The notes below the pieces were generated by a model. It searched no databases. It saw only the letters and a list, made by a program, of their open reading frames with translations, and had not been told where the DNA came from. This document shows, piece by piece, positions 49,001 to 58,997 of a stretch of 64,000 nt of DNA. The translations under genes and the position numbers were made by a program. Origin of the DNA: Yponomeuta sedellus (Eukaryota; Arthropoda; Insecta; Lepidoptera; Yponomeutidae). Every line of letters starts with the position of its first letter. Within the stretch, counting starts at the first letter, position 1. The stretch spans positions 7,597,816 through 7,661,815 of the forward strand of contig OW203729.1 in assembly GCA_934045075.1 (NCBI GenBank), given 5' to 3'.

Positions 49001-52000
49001 TCAATATTGTTAGTAGGGCCTCTCTGGTTTCTTTGCATTTTGTTTCCGTTTTCCATAGTTCAGCATGCTGGGTTTCTGTTTGCAACCTGAATGTCAGAGG
49101 CCTTATGGGCAGCTTGATAACTTAGGGCTCATGCAGACGAACGGCACGTGCCAACTGCAAGCGTCGACGGATGGCGTCAACTGCCGTCAACGGCATTCGA
49201 CGGCAGTCGTTAGCGCGTCGACGGCAGCCGTCAACGTGTAAGCGGCAGCCGTTGACGTTTGTCGACGCTTGCAGTTGTCGCGTGCCACGACCGCCATTTC
49301 GTGTTAAGGCCCGCCTCTGTCTTATAATCCTCCATCAACCCAGACTTGGCCCCGTGGTGAAGTATGACCTAACCTTAAAAGACCCGTGCCCCAGCAGTGG
49401 GGACATACAAAGGGCGGATATCAAAAAAGGGCACGCCTGTATCCCAGAGGGGTGAGCAGATGCAGGGACTGCCAGTTGCTATTATACGATCCTGGTTAAT
49501 TACTTTCACTTCATCGCCATTCATTAGTCGTTGCATGCCAGACGGTTTTGGGTACTTTTTATCCTGCCCTTTGCTATCACGTCCCCTATTCAATAAATTA
49601 GGGGTCGAAGTACATTCGCCTGGAGCGTTCCTTATCGGTCATTCCACTCACATTCGCCATTCCACCCACATTATATTTATTCTTTCTTACTTCATAATAA
49701 TTATTGTTCATAAAATATACAGCATATGATATACATCCCACTGTAGAGCACAGGTCTTCTTTCAGAAAGAATATAGGCTTGATCACCACGCGTGCCCACC
49801 TCAGATATGCGAACAGCGAGTTAGTCAGGTTTCTTTACGATGTTATCTATCATTCACAGTAAGCGAGTGGTATTTCTACTTTAACTTCACAAATGTGCCT
49901 GAGTTACAAACCATTACTATAATAATACTGGTTTCAACAAAAAATTATGAGTTATCTTCTACATTATGGGATTCGATCGTGAGTTCACTTATAGGAGAGT
50001 AACTTTTGATTTTGACAGATGTAATCGAACTCATGTGCGAGTTCATGATCGAAGTGAGCTGCGAATCGAACCTTCAGAATACCATTTTCATTGACATTTG
50101 TAGTTCTCTTCACCGCCGTAGCGCCAGTGTAGAATTAAGTCTTGATTTAAAAGCAAACTAATCGTTTGTGTGTGTGTGAAGTGTGACCAGATGCTGGCCG
50201 GAAAATATTGCCAAAGTTTGGAAAAACTGGGTCTAACCATGACGGAGTAAAAATATGAAAAAAATACCTTTTATGCGTAAGTACGTTCATATAACACTTT
50301 CTATTTAACATGACATCGAGTGCAAATTACTGTGATTTCATGTTAAATAGAAAGTGATTTTATCTGTAAATAGAAAAAAAAATAAAGAAACGGTAAAGTC
50401 TACTTGAAAACACACTCAGTGTTTGCGTGCTAACTACCCAAATTATGTAGATGTCATATTTAAACGCTCCAAAACGCTAAAATATAAAAAGAAACAAAAG
50501 AGCCAAGAAACGTAATTTTTAAGATTTCTGTTTTTGATTTACTTATGGCGAAAGCATGTAACAAATTAATAATACAGTTCGGCTATGTGCGAAATTCCCC
50601 ACCAAATAGTTTACTGAAATAAAAAAACGCAGAATAGATTAATACGTCCCTCTTTGTATTCGAGTCTGAGTCTCGCTTTGCTAGATTTTATCTATATTAT
50701 CTGCCGTGTGTTTTTTTTTATTATTATATTATAGAACTATATAACATATTGTAAGAAGGCGAACATAGAGAAGCTGTTAATAGTGACTTATACAATGTTC
50801 TCTTTACAGTTCTATCGACGATTTGAAATTGTAATACAGGCTTCAACCATGAAGTTAATTGCGTATATTGTTATATGAATGATTCGTAAATGAGTCAGTC
50901 AACTTGTTTAATGAATCATTTACAAAATAAAAAGGAGTAAGACGTCATGATTGTGTAACATCAAAGAGTGGACCGTCGTTAAAACCGCGGAAGAGCTATT
51001 CAGAATTGCACGGAACAGAGAACGCTGTAAAGAGCTGACTACCAACCTTAAGTAATGGAGAAGCACTTTAAGAAGAAGAAGAAAATCCACGGCAGCTAAA
51101 CCCGGTCACCAAATACTTGCTAATGTATGTTAATATGACGCACATATAAAGCGTCTAATAAACAATGTTACTAACGGTGTGATATTAGTAGCTTGTCGAT
51201 CACACGCAAAATACTAAAGATAATATGCTTTTGGATTTTTCCAAAGCTGTCGAAACTGTCTCTGTTCCCATTCTGCTGGATAAACAAGAAACCATTGGAA
51301 TCGGAGAGTGGCCCTTTCAAGGCAATATGAATGAGCGACAAGTTAGGATTGGTGACTACACGTATGATATAGGCGTATGACGTGCTCCTCAGACTTCCGT
51401 GTTATGTCTTGAAAGAGCTTACAGAGCTGTGATAAAAGTAATACTTAGTAGTTCAGCCAGATACTCGATTACACTTTTATATTGAGACTTGATTGATTTC
51501 CTCACAAAATTATTAAACAGAAATAACACATCTATGACCTACGTTTCCCTAGTTTTTAAGAATCGACAGAGTATACCAAACGTTAGCCCATAGAACCAAA
51601 CTTTCCCGGTGTCATTTTTATGTAGTAGGTTCATACACTTTTAATAAATAAAATAACGTAAAGCCCAAACAACAAAATAGTTCCTTCGTCGTAACTATTA
51701 AATAACGGAAAATCTACTAAAACCCATACAGTAAAACCTAGCCCACAAATAAAGTTATCGTACCTCATCTTTCTCTTCTCATTTGTTTCAATTTATTTTT
51801 CCTATACCTACAGACATACATAGCACGAACACACCCCGTTCACACAAACACAACACACATACGAAATTACCCCACCCCCCCCCCCTCTTTCCCTCATACT
51901 TGCTACTTTACACACGTTTACTTACCGTCCATTACACTTCACCTTTCGATTTTTTGCTAAGGTTAAAATAAGATAAGAATATTGTTAATTTTATTCATTT

Positions 52001-55000
52001 ATAATTTCTAATTATGTACAACTTATTGTGTAACCTTATTTAATAAATGCATGTCCTAATTATACAGTGTATATTATTATTTGAAATCTAATGGTAGTTG
52101 GCGTTGACGTCTGAGATACAGTGTTTAACATTAGTTCAGATGTCATGGTTTTTTTTTGTAATGTACGCACTAGTAGGCTCGATATTATTGTGTAAGGAAT
52201 GTATTGCCTATATTTTTAAAGAATAAAAATTACTGAATTACTGAACTATATGTAAGCAAATAAATCAGTAATCGTGGCATTTTTATTTTACTCGTATGGT
52301 AACCCCACGAGAATTGCTTCTTATGCCAGCGACTTGGATACACTGTATACTGCCAATGATATAATCTTTTTTATACATTTCAATAGATTTAGGCTAGTAA
52401 ATACTTAGACTGTACAATTTTAGACAGCGCAACATGTTTGTAAGATTTTTATATAGCATCGTTTTGCCAAAACATGCGAAACAAATTATAGCCTACGACT
52501 TCGACTTAAATATTATTAGTGTCAACCCCTATGCAAGGAATGTCATATTTTCGGGTTCTGAAGGTCAAATTAAGGTGACTCATAAGTGAGTGTGAGGTGA
52601 ACGACGAGGTGACCGACGAAGTGACCGACGAAGTGACCATCGAAGTGATCAACGAACTTACTGAATCGACATGCAGCAGTGGACTACATAATATTATGGC
52701 CTGAAAAAGAAGAAGAATCAGATGGCATATAGATTTTGGTTGCATCCGTGCGTGTCTTGCAAAACTTGTAAAACGGCTTGAAACATTCGATTTCTTTTTG
52801 TTTTGTTGACGCAATTAACGCTTTGTTATGGGTAACAAAATAAAATTTGAATAACCAAAAGGTCGACAAGCTCGAAACTGATAATTTTGTATTACTTGCC
52901 ACTTCGGATTTCTCACAATTAGTAACGTAAGGTGGCACAGCACATCAACCTTTTCATACAGGCACTCAAATCAGTTATGTTAAGGAAGACTTTACAACAA
53001 AATGTAAAGGTTGATTTGCTGTACAAAATTCACCGGACTATGCAGATTTAAGCAAAAATAAAATATGTTGAAGCTGTCAGCGAAAATGTAGCTTATTACT
53101 TATTAGTCAGAAGCCAGAAGCTGTTGTTGTAAATCAGAATAAGCAGCGATACGTTGACATAGCTTTTGATAAACTCCGTGGCTCCTTGGGCGTGGTATAT
53201 CAGGAAAACCACCATCCCCGCTCCGTCGATGTAAAACAAAAGCGACAGATGGATTATCCAGAATAACGCTAAAAAAATAAGTATAGTTCTACACTCGCGT
53301 TGCATATCTTCATAACAATTCTTCAGTTTTTAAAAACCTATTTAGAGGCTATAAATTGGAAAATTCGAAGTTCGAAATTTCACTGAATCGGTAAGTCACC
53401 GATTAGCTCAGTTGGGAGAGGTTATTCCGAGAAAATATTTCATCCATCTACCTTTCCTACGCAATGGCACCGTCACGTGAGAAGGGAGCATTGGATACTG
53501 CAGTACCTGGGATATTGCTTTTTAGATGAAGTAGACTTGTCCAACACCTATACTATCCTGACAGCGTATCCGGCCTAGCCCACAGGAAACTCACGTCAAC
53601 ACCAAACAAGCCCCGTATTTTCTCACCATGTTTTCCTTCACCGTTAGCGTGTGGTATCGCTGCAACCACTTCGCAGATGTTCGTAACTTTGAATATAAAC
53701 AATGTCATGTCTATTGTTCTACCCCAAATTGTTCTATTAATGTAATAAGTCTATAAACAGAGGCCACTGTTGGGCATAGGCATCTTCTCTTTCACGCCAA
53801 CCCGTCCGGTCCTTTGCTAGTCTAGCGTGATACCCAGCCGCTTTCAGAAGCGTCATAAGTCCATCAGGCTGGTGGTCTGCCCACCAACCGAGATCCATTG
53901 GAATAGGAATTGGTGCGCATAACGTGGGGCGGGATCGTGAACAGGACATGTCATTCATCCAAGTCACTTTCATTCCATACTCGTATGTACTGAAAGCGGG
54001 ACGAAGCCCGCACTGTGCCCAAAATGTTCTGAAATACTCGTAGTAATCACAAATCTTAACATGTTTAATGTTAACTTTAAAAAAAACGTATTAATACTAC
54101 ATTATGATATAAGTGCGGTAAGTTGAAAATTACAGCCGAGGCGATATTACTAGCTCGAGCCATCGGCGAGGGCTATAAGGAAGCAGAGGCTGTAATTTTC
54201 AAAGCGCACGTATGTCATACGACGTTTTATAACATATTTACGAGGAAATTAATAAAACTCTGACTTTTTTATCATCACTACTTGACGACATTTTCAAATA
54301 AAAACAATACATCGAAAAGAAAAAGCGCGCGGATTTATTTTTACTTGTCCACAAATAAGCGACGCGCGCGCATCAACTTTTTTTTTAGGCAAAGGTACTA
54401 AAACAGCGCTCGTGGCCAAGGCGAACCGAGTGATTGGAATCAATCACTTGGTTAAGCAACAACAGGCACGGTCATGTACGGGATGGGTGAGCGTCCCGTG
54501 ACTACCGCTAGTGGCATTTTTATGAGCGCTTCCGTGCTTCGCAAGGCACGTTAAGCCGTTGGTGCCGGCTGTCATATAATGGCAGTCGTTGGCGGGCTCA
54601 TGGGCGGTTTGATAATTTCTGACAGTAAGGCCCGCCACTGTCTTACAATCCTCCACCAACCCGGACTTGGCCCCCGTGGTGGAGTATGGCCTAACCTTCC
54701 TGCGATGCAGGAAGAGACCCGTGCCCCAGCAGTGGGGACATACAAGGGTTGATAACAAACTAAAACAGCCAGTATTACTAATAAAGTAAATTAATATTTT
54801 TGTGTTTTTGTTACAGATAAATGGTTGTAATTTATTGTCAAAATTAATTAAATTAAAGAATTAAATGTTTATTTTATTTCCCAAAGTTAATTTTATTCAT
54901 AAAATATTGACCACTTTCTTGACATAAAACCTCTTTGCTAAGATTTTTAAAAGTATCGTTCATTTTTAGACGGAGTATCTTAAAACTTTATTTAGAAAAA

Positions 55001-55787
55001 ACACGTGCCTTTTAAATTACATTATCGCACAAGTACGTAATGAGATACATTACGATATTGAAATTGGTGTAATTACAACACTTTACGAGCAAATATGTTA
55101 TAATAGTACATTACACAACTAATGTGGTAATACAAAGAAAGGCCGAGATCGCAGAAGCTTGCGGCCCGAGCTGCAAGCGAGGGACGTAAATATGCGATCG
55201 AGAGCTTTCTTTATTACCTCCCGTGTTGTGTACATCTTTTTATGTCTACACTTGGCCAGAAAGCGGCTTTTTCCGTACGCGCAGCGTGCGGAAAAAGCCA
55301 CTTTATTGCCAGGTGTGACATAAAATAATTTATGATTTTTATTCCATTGGTGGTGCTAGTTAGCACTGCAAAGCGCCTTAATAAGCGGATTAGAGCAATG
55401 TTCGTAACTACATTCATAACGTTCATAAGTAACGTTCTGGCACTCTTATTTCGGGGAAATTCGAATTCGACAGCACTACATACTTAGCATAAAATTCTAA
55501 GTTCAAAAACTGGCCCATACTCGTAGCAGGACAAAAACGTTTATCTCAGCATCATGCTACTCATTACTCATTCAAAAAATCTAGATGTCACAGATGTCAA
55601 ACGTTATATTATTAGTGTTATACATATGTTTGTTTAAAAACTTACGATTAATCCTGTCCTCAACTAGGGAGAATCCTGAAAATCTGGGTATAATATTGAC
55701 GATCCATATCAAATTATCCAAAGAGTTGCCTTTGAAATTGTCTTTAATATCCAAAAAAATATCCTTCATTAAAGAGAAAAAATACAT
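40099..55787 (-). CDS. Odorant receptor (7tm_6), copy 1
   Basis: Seven-transmembrane insect odorant receptor, a ligand-specific subunit expected to pair with Orco in olfactory neuron membranes. Exons on minus: 55787-55646, 53268-53100, 42324-42119, 40784-40099; phases 1, 2, 1; 400 aa, typical length. Evidence for the family is the C-terminus: CGWENFDLAEKKIVYNMLV, then QRPIELLAAYIVPVNIATF and a final TCQVMYKFVTVVKL, which match the last helix region of lepidopteran receptors. Exon 1 carries NLIWIVNIIP. Start ATG at 55787 gives an N-terminus aligned with copy 2. The neighbour at 60.8-63.6 kb has the same exon plan and close sequence, so they are tandem duplicates. Intron 2 is 10.8 kb here and 0.3 kb in copy 2, filled by transposons. 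No frameshift or stop seen. Ligand cannot be inferred. Confidence 0.87.
41000..41580 (+). mobile_element. Jockey-like LINE remnant
   Basis: The conceptual translation has FLGITIDAKFQWCPHIETL, FSFFHSLMSYGILLWG and LQKRAIRFIYRLG, the post-reverse-transcriptase region of jockey-type elements. After a frameshift at about 41310 it continues to RLAKVNTSFMGHCIRFYNKIP. Inside receptor intron 3, opposite strand. Confidence 0.85.
42636..42840 (+). mobile_element. tRNA-derived SINE, second family (copy 1)
   Basis: The A-box-like GTGGCGTAGCGGTAGCGCG and B box GAGTTTGAATCCC are followed by GGATGTTTACATGTTTGTG, TTTCTGGTTCACACGACAC and GGGTATCC. The second copy is at 46513-46690. The tRNA relation is clear; the isotype is not. 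Confidence 0.8.
43310..43395 (+). repeat. Penelope-like end signature
   Basis: Contains GAGACCACGGCACCTGG, AAAGTGCCAAAACGTCGG and a following GTAATAAACGAGTAAAATCC. It is the complement of the block at 25435-25520. Class tentative. Confidence 0.45.
43400..46010. other. Receptor copy 1, intron 2, unassigned part
   Basis: About 2.6 kb. It includes a truncated tRNA-Ile-like SINE tail (44884-44958, minus) and AT-rich sequence. A 106-codon open frame at 44465-44785 matches no family I know and is not called a gene. Confidence 0.5.
44884..44958 (-). mobile_element. tRNA-Ile-like SINE, 3' fragment
   Basis: AAAAACCTATTTAGAGGC, CCCATGCCGGGATTCG and AACCCGCGACCTCTGGC are the complement of the tail, B box and anticodon-side block of the family. 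The head is absent. Confidence 0.8.
46014..46309. repeat. Tandem duplication of about 150 bp
   Basis: Two nearly identical units (46014-46158, 46159-46309) share ATTTATTTGGTCAAAGTAG, AGTGTCATCTACAAAACAAC and TTATGCTAATGCATAGAA. A few substitutions separate them. Confidence 0.85.
46513..46690 (+). mobile_element. tRNA-derived SINE, second family (copy 2)
   Basis: A 5'-truncated match to 42636-42840: GGGTTCGAATCCCGGCTGG, TTGGATGTTTACATG, GACACAGGGTATCCGAGTG. Confidence 0.8.
46985..47705 (-). mobile_element. piggyBac-like transposase, internally deleted remnant
   Basis: On the minus strand, 47700-47545 encodes an N-terminal RGYTLHEVLALLEDKEF segment and an acidic DSDQDSGDEE stretch typical of piggyBac N-termini. 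47430-47340 has a DLLGRCVDLFREPPMFPE segment. 47290-46985 has the C-terminal Cys-rich finger (RRKCALEMCK, CNKCDVGLCASCY). The catalytic core between them is missing, so it is dead. Confidence 0.7.
47760..48480. other. Receptor copy 1, intron 2, unassigned
   Basis: AT-rich. The minus-strand open frame at 48178-47912 (GQCTYWTG, CGKCEWAPTQHV) has Cys pairs but no family I recognise, and is not called a gene. Confidence 0.4.
48691..49090 (-). mobile_element. LINE 3' fragment with RNase H/zinc-knuckle tail
   Basis: Flanked by ATGTCAGAGGC on both sides (48680-48690, 49091-49101), an 11-bp target duplication. Minus-strand translation gives LRKAVALMTLH, PLNKHLHAMGLTD and PLCRGCLKEDEGPATC, the C-terminus of jockey-like polyproteins. 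It is a 5'-truncated insertion of 400 bp. Confidence 0.8.
49125..49303. mobile_element. GC-rich Harbinger-like MITE
   Basis: 179 bp flanked by TTA on both sides (49122-49124, 49304-49306). Inner arms CAACTGCAAGCGTCGAC at both ends (inverted), with a core of repeated CGTCGACGGCAGCCGTCAACG-like units. It is much more GC- and CpG-rich than its surroundings. The TTA duplication suggests PIF/Harbinger. Confidence 0.7.
49733..49915 (-). mobile_element. SINE fragment
   Basis: CATCCCACTGTAGAGCACAG, CAGAAAGAATATAGGCTTG, CACGCGTGCCCACCTCAG and TTTCTTTACGATGTTATC match the copy at 61592-61785. Confidence 0.7.
50296..50366. repeat. Hairpin repeat
   Basis: The perfect arms CACTTTCTATTTAACATGA and its complement enclose a roughly 33-nt loop. 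Confidence 0.75.
50940..51420 (+). mobile_element. LINE fragments, tail then reverse-transcriptase piece
   Basis: 50945-51085 translates to AEELFRIARNRERCKELTTN with an AAGAAGAAGAAG tail, typical of a LINE 3' end. 51228-51400 has LDFSKAVETVSVPILLDKQ and QVRIGDYTYDI, reverse-transcriptase motifs of jockey-like elements (LDFSKAFD block). Two separate truncated pieces are likely. Confidence 0.65.
51430..52560. other. Receptor copy 1, intron 2, unassigned
   Basis: AT-rich intron with a poly-C run near 51873-51885. No gene recognised. Confidence 0.5.
52585..52660. repeat. Minisatellite of 12-bp units
   Basis: About five imperfect copies of GAAGTGACCGAC and variants. It yields a Val/Thr/Ser-repeat frame with no other sign of coding. 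Confidence 0.75.
53323..53420 (+). mobile_element. tRNA-Ile-like SINE, truncated, with inverted tail
   Basis: AAAAACCTATTTAGAGGC (inverted tail) is followed by TTCGAAATTTCACTGA, then CCGATTAGCTCAGTTGGG (tRNA-like head), and stops. It shows the same head-joined-to-inverted-tail arrangement as the copy at 29.8 kb. Confidence 0.75.
53737..53985 (-). mobile_element. RTE-type LINE 3' coding remnant
   Basis: Minus-strand frame: GWWADHQPDGLMTLLKAAGY, then RLAKDRTGWREREDAYAQQW, the typical C-terminus of insect RTE-like endonuclease-reverse transcriptases (WR..EEAYVQQW). Confidence 0.8.
54110..54220. repeat. Imperfect palindrome
   Basis: The arms GAAAATTACAGCC...GAGGC and GAGGCTGTAATTTTC surround CTCGAGCC...CGAGGGCTATAAGG. 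It resembles the palindrome at 55085-55235 in its CGAG-rich centre. Confidence 0.55.
54407..54758 (+). mobile_element. 5S rRNA-derived SINE, full length, with perfect target duplication
   Basis: A 352-bp copy flanked by ACTAAAACAG on both sides (54397-54406, 54759-54768). The head has TTAAGCAACAACAGGCACGG and GGATGGGTGAGCGTCCCGTG, matching the 3' half of 5S rRNA with its internal promoter. The body and tail match the other copies. It serves as the reference copy for the family here. Confidence 0.92.
55085..55310. repeat. Two nested hairpins
   Basis: The outer imperfect palindrome spans 55095-55235 (ATTACACAAC ... GTTGTGTAC, AAAGAAA ... TTTCTTT). Next to it is a strong hairpin 55262-55304 with arms GGCTTTTTCCG and CGGAAAAAGCC around a CG-rich loop. 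No coding. Confidence 0.6.
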
Positions 55788-58640
55788 TTTACAGAGCAGT
55801 GTTGTTTTGCGAAGAAATTAATGGTGTCTGTCACATTTTTTCCGTCGGAGTAATAAAAGCTTCTTTCTTTCCATAATTACAGGTCACAACTGTTTGATCG
55901 CAACTAAGTGGTAATTTAAAACTATACTTACTATGCCACCACACACGATCAAAGCCACGTGGTAGGAGCCTACTGCAATGCTTAGTTTGCACTTGACAAG
56001 TAACTTAGTACTGTGGATAGCAGCTCGACCTTTACATTTTAGTTGCAAACTAACCCGTAGAGCTGCGGAAAACGGTGCACGCACGAAAAGGTTTCTGTAC
56101 GGTCGACAGTACGCACAATTTTTTAACTGAATTTTAGGCGTTCACTCGCTATCGATTATGTGATATTGACAAGGTGACCTTGAGCATTTGACTATTAGGC
56201 TCTAATAAAAATTTTAAATAAATTTATTCATTTAAAAATACTACATCGTATTTTCAAAGTTATTTCCAATAGATCCTTTAATTATATCCCTTTAGCGATA
56301 TTGTTAAGTAAATTTACACAATTCTTTGATGAGGCGAAAGTCCCTGGGAGCCAATTCTCACTTGATTAGCAAATAAGTCGTATACGACTCTAAGGCGTAT
56401 GACGTATGTATTCTACGCAAAAAGTCGAGCGACAGCCAAAATCTGTATTCTGAACGCCATGCTACATTGAATTTAAATGAGAAAATAATTTAAGAAAGAA
56501 AATAGAGCTTTCAATTTGCATGGACGAGAATCGGCCCCGTGTTCTCTGCCTACCCCTCTGGGATACAGGCGGTTATGTTACGCATTCACAAAAAATAAAA
56601 GGACAAGCCTATATCAGGATATCAGGGGCTTAGTTATGCGCACCAATTCCTATTCCAAATAACTGTCAAAATCCATACCAATATGATAGTAAGGTTATCG
56701 TAATCGCTCAGGATTTGGTGCGCGTAATATAGAGGCTGAGCGGCGCAAAACAAAGACATCGAATTTATTCTATTTCCCTATGCACCTTGTCATTTATTCA
56801 CTCAGTCGCTACTAAGACACTCTTTAAAGACTACTGGGTAGCAAGTGATTTATAAAAACATGATTCCACTAAAATGCTCCAAAGAAACACCTTAAATAAT
56901 CTGTAGTTACGATTTTCTTTTTGCCACAGACTATTTAAACTATGTCTGAGGGGTGTTTACGGGATCATGTTTAAAATCAAAGAACCGTATTTTAAATAAA
57001 AGTTTTGATTACTTACACACTTCGCTCGTATTTTTTTTTTTCAATTACGGAGTTATCATTTTATTTCATTGTAATACTATGGACATTTGTGCATATTCAG
57101 AGCCAACAACGGCTGGCTACATACAGTCAAAATATCATCTCGAAATTGCCATTCAAAATATTGATTCGGAATTCTGTAAATACATCACAAACATTTATTA
57201 CAATTCGAATAGCCAGGCTCAGTTGAAAGACGCTTGCTATTGATTTCTGACATTTTTCCAATTCCTGGTTGCAATCGCACTGAGGCCAGAAGAAGAAAGT
57301 ACTTTGTGAGTTGCGTTCGGAAAGATATTTTTCCGTACTGGATTTTGGCTAGTACGCGATATTTAAAAACGGAGAAAATTTCTAACAGAAAACTAGTACG
57401 CATGTGGTAGCTCCATCAGTTTTTATGATTCGCGTTCGGAATCCCGAATCAATATTACGAATCGAAATTCCGAATCTCAATTTGCTTCAGATTTGACTTA
57501 GAATTTGCTGGAATTAGGCTTCCATCGATCAAGTAGTTTAGTTGCGTGAAAAACGAGACACAAAACTCAACTAAACAGTTTAGTCGCTATAAAAGTTGTG
57601 TGTACGCGGGGTTCCTTACGATGCCAACAAATGCCAAAGCCAAGTAATGGGAGCATAAATATATATAGTACCTAATACTTTAAGAGTAGGAGCATACCCC
57701 TGATATTAACCATTCATGCCACCTGAATTTTACTTCGTTCATTCCTCCAAGAAGTTTTTTTATGATTGGTCAAGAAAGACTAAAAGTTCAAAATCTTTGA
57801 AGGTCTCATTATTTGATCGCTTCCTGAAACTTAATATAGGTATTGCATACGTAGTCAACAGGCGCACCAAAAAATTTCATGTTATTGTTTCAATGGAAAC
57901 AATAACATTAGTATTTGTACCTAATGAGGTACAATTACCGTCTTCTAGGCGTACTGATAGAACATATTTTTAATAGAGGCAGTAGACGCCTTAGAGGCGC
58001 GGTCATTTGTTGCGGGTTTTACATAATCGGCACTATAGGATCGCCCTATGAAACTTGCAATTTAAGATAAACTCGCTTGCTCTCAGGCGAATTTATCTTA
58101 CATCGAAATAAATTTGAATTTGAAATGATTATCGAAGATACCTCAAGGCAACAACTACAATCTATAATATCGCCGCCGATCGGCACAAAAACCTTATATG
58201 GATTATGGAACCCTGATATACTTCACGAACTAATGTTTAATTATGGGGAGTCAAAGGAGCAATTAGAAGTTACATTACTCATTTTAAAATTTCATAACCA
58301 GACTAAAAATCTTCGTGGAACATTTCCGCTATTTAAGGTGTAATAAAATCTGGGTACGAGATTATTTCTGAAATCCACAATTACTGTAACATTCCGGTTA
58401 TAGTTTGACATTTACAACAACTTTTTTGCGACGAGTTTTGAACGTTTTTTTTTTGTAAATGATATCACTTTGTTTTTAGGGTTCTTGGCCATACTTAGGT
58501 TATTCCTTACCAAAATTTCTATAGACAGAATAAAAACAACCTTTTCAACACAAACCTCCTTTGTGAAAATCATTGGCCCCTTTTGTAGTTTTTTTTTATT
58601 TATGTTTAAAGATTATCTGTCACTCTACTTTACTCTATGC
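55788..58640. other. Intergenic between the two receptor genes, proximal part
   Basis: Includes the promoter side of receptor copy 1, the dispersed repeat at 56345-56480 and AT-rich sequence. Open frames at 57716-57973 and 58077-58343 match no family I recognise. Confidence 0.45.
56345..56480 (-). repeat. Dispersed repeat, copy 2 (inverted relative to 1035-1170)
   Basis: The reverse complement contains ATTCAATGTAGCATGGCGTT and AGTGAGAATTGGCTCCC, as at 1035-1170 and its flank. Confidence 0.6.
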
Positions 58641-58660
58641 AAAGAGTATATAACCACTGC

Positions 58661-58703
58661 GTTTTAAGCACGGATGTCTTTTTTTGACATCCGTGGTTTT
58701 AAG
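58661..58703. mobile_element. 27-bp perfect palindrome with 8-bp direct flanks
   Basis: CACGGATGTC (58669-58678) and GACATCCGTG (58686-58695) enclose 7 T-rich bases. GTTTTAAG is repeated at 58661-58668 and 58696-58703. This looks like a pair of terminal repeats with an 8-bp duplication, the hAT hallmark, with almost no interior. Confidence 0.7.
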
Positions 58704-58871
58704 TCTGTGTTTGTACATCACAATGGGGAAGCAAACTGTCACTTTACTTCATACTAGGGGGCGCTGTGTGTTTGTTACACAGAAACCAAAGAGTATATAA
58801 CCACTAACAGAAACTGTCAAAATCACTACAAAGACATCATCGTAATCAACAATCTTGTATAATTAGCAAGG

Positions 58872-58997
58872 ATGGGTTTATGTGTTGCTATTGATTGTGA
58901 TGGGATAGGAGTTCACAAGTTCCCTGCCAACGATAAAATGAAAAAGATTTGGGAAAAAGCTATAAAAAGGTTGAATTTTCTTTGTAATAGGAGGTAG
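58872..58997 (+). pseudogene. THAP zinc-finger N-terminal fragment
   Basis: A 41-codon frame begins MGLCVAIDCDGIGVHKFP and continues with KIWEKAIKRLNF. It has the first two Cys of a C2CH THAP finger (C-x4-C), the HKFP motif and the invariant Trp, but not the second Cys/His pair or the AVP box, so it is a partial domain. A TATATAA lies about 65 bp upstream, within an 18-bp sequence repeated at 58641-58658 and 58798-58815. It overlaps the end of the SAP exon on the other strand. THAP domains bind DNA in transposases and derived host factors. Confidence 0.65.

Larger units (their letters stand above)
48489..49426 (+). mobile_element. 5S-SINE interrupted by a LINE tail and a MITE
   Basis: The head 48489-48690 (GATGGGTGACCGTCTCGTG, TTCGCAAGGCACGC) continues at 49102-49124 and 49304-49426 (AAGGCCCGCC, CCCCAGCAGTGGGGACAT). 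It is split first by the LINE fragment 48691-49090 and then by the MITE 49125-49303. The segments join into one consensus-like SINE. Confidence 0.8.

Noticed and set aside
48733..49125. 130-codon plus-strand frame
   Set aside because: It is antisense to the LINE RNase H/zinc-knuckle tail at 48691-49090.
58077..58343. 88-codon open frame upstream of the THAP/SAP element (also 57716-57973)
   Set aside because: No domain recognised and no splice context; could be repeat-derived, but unsupported.
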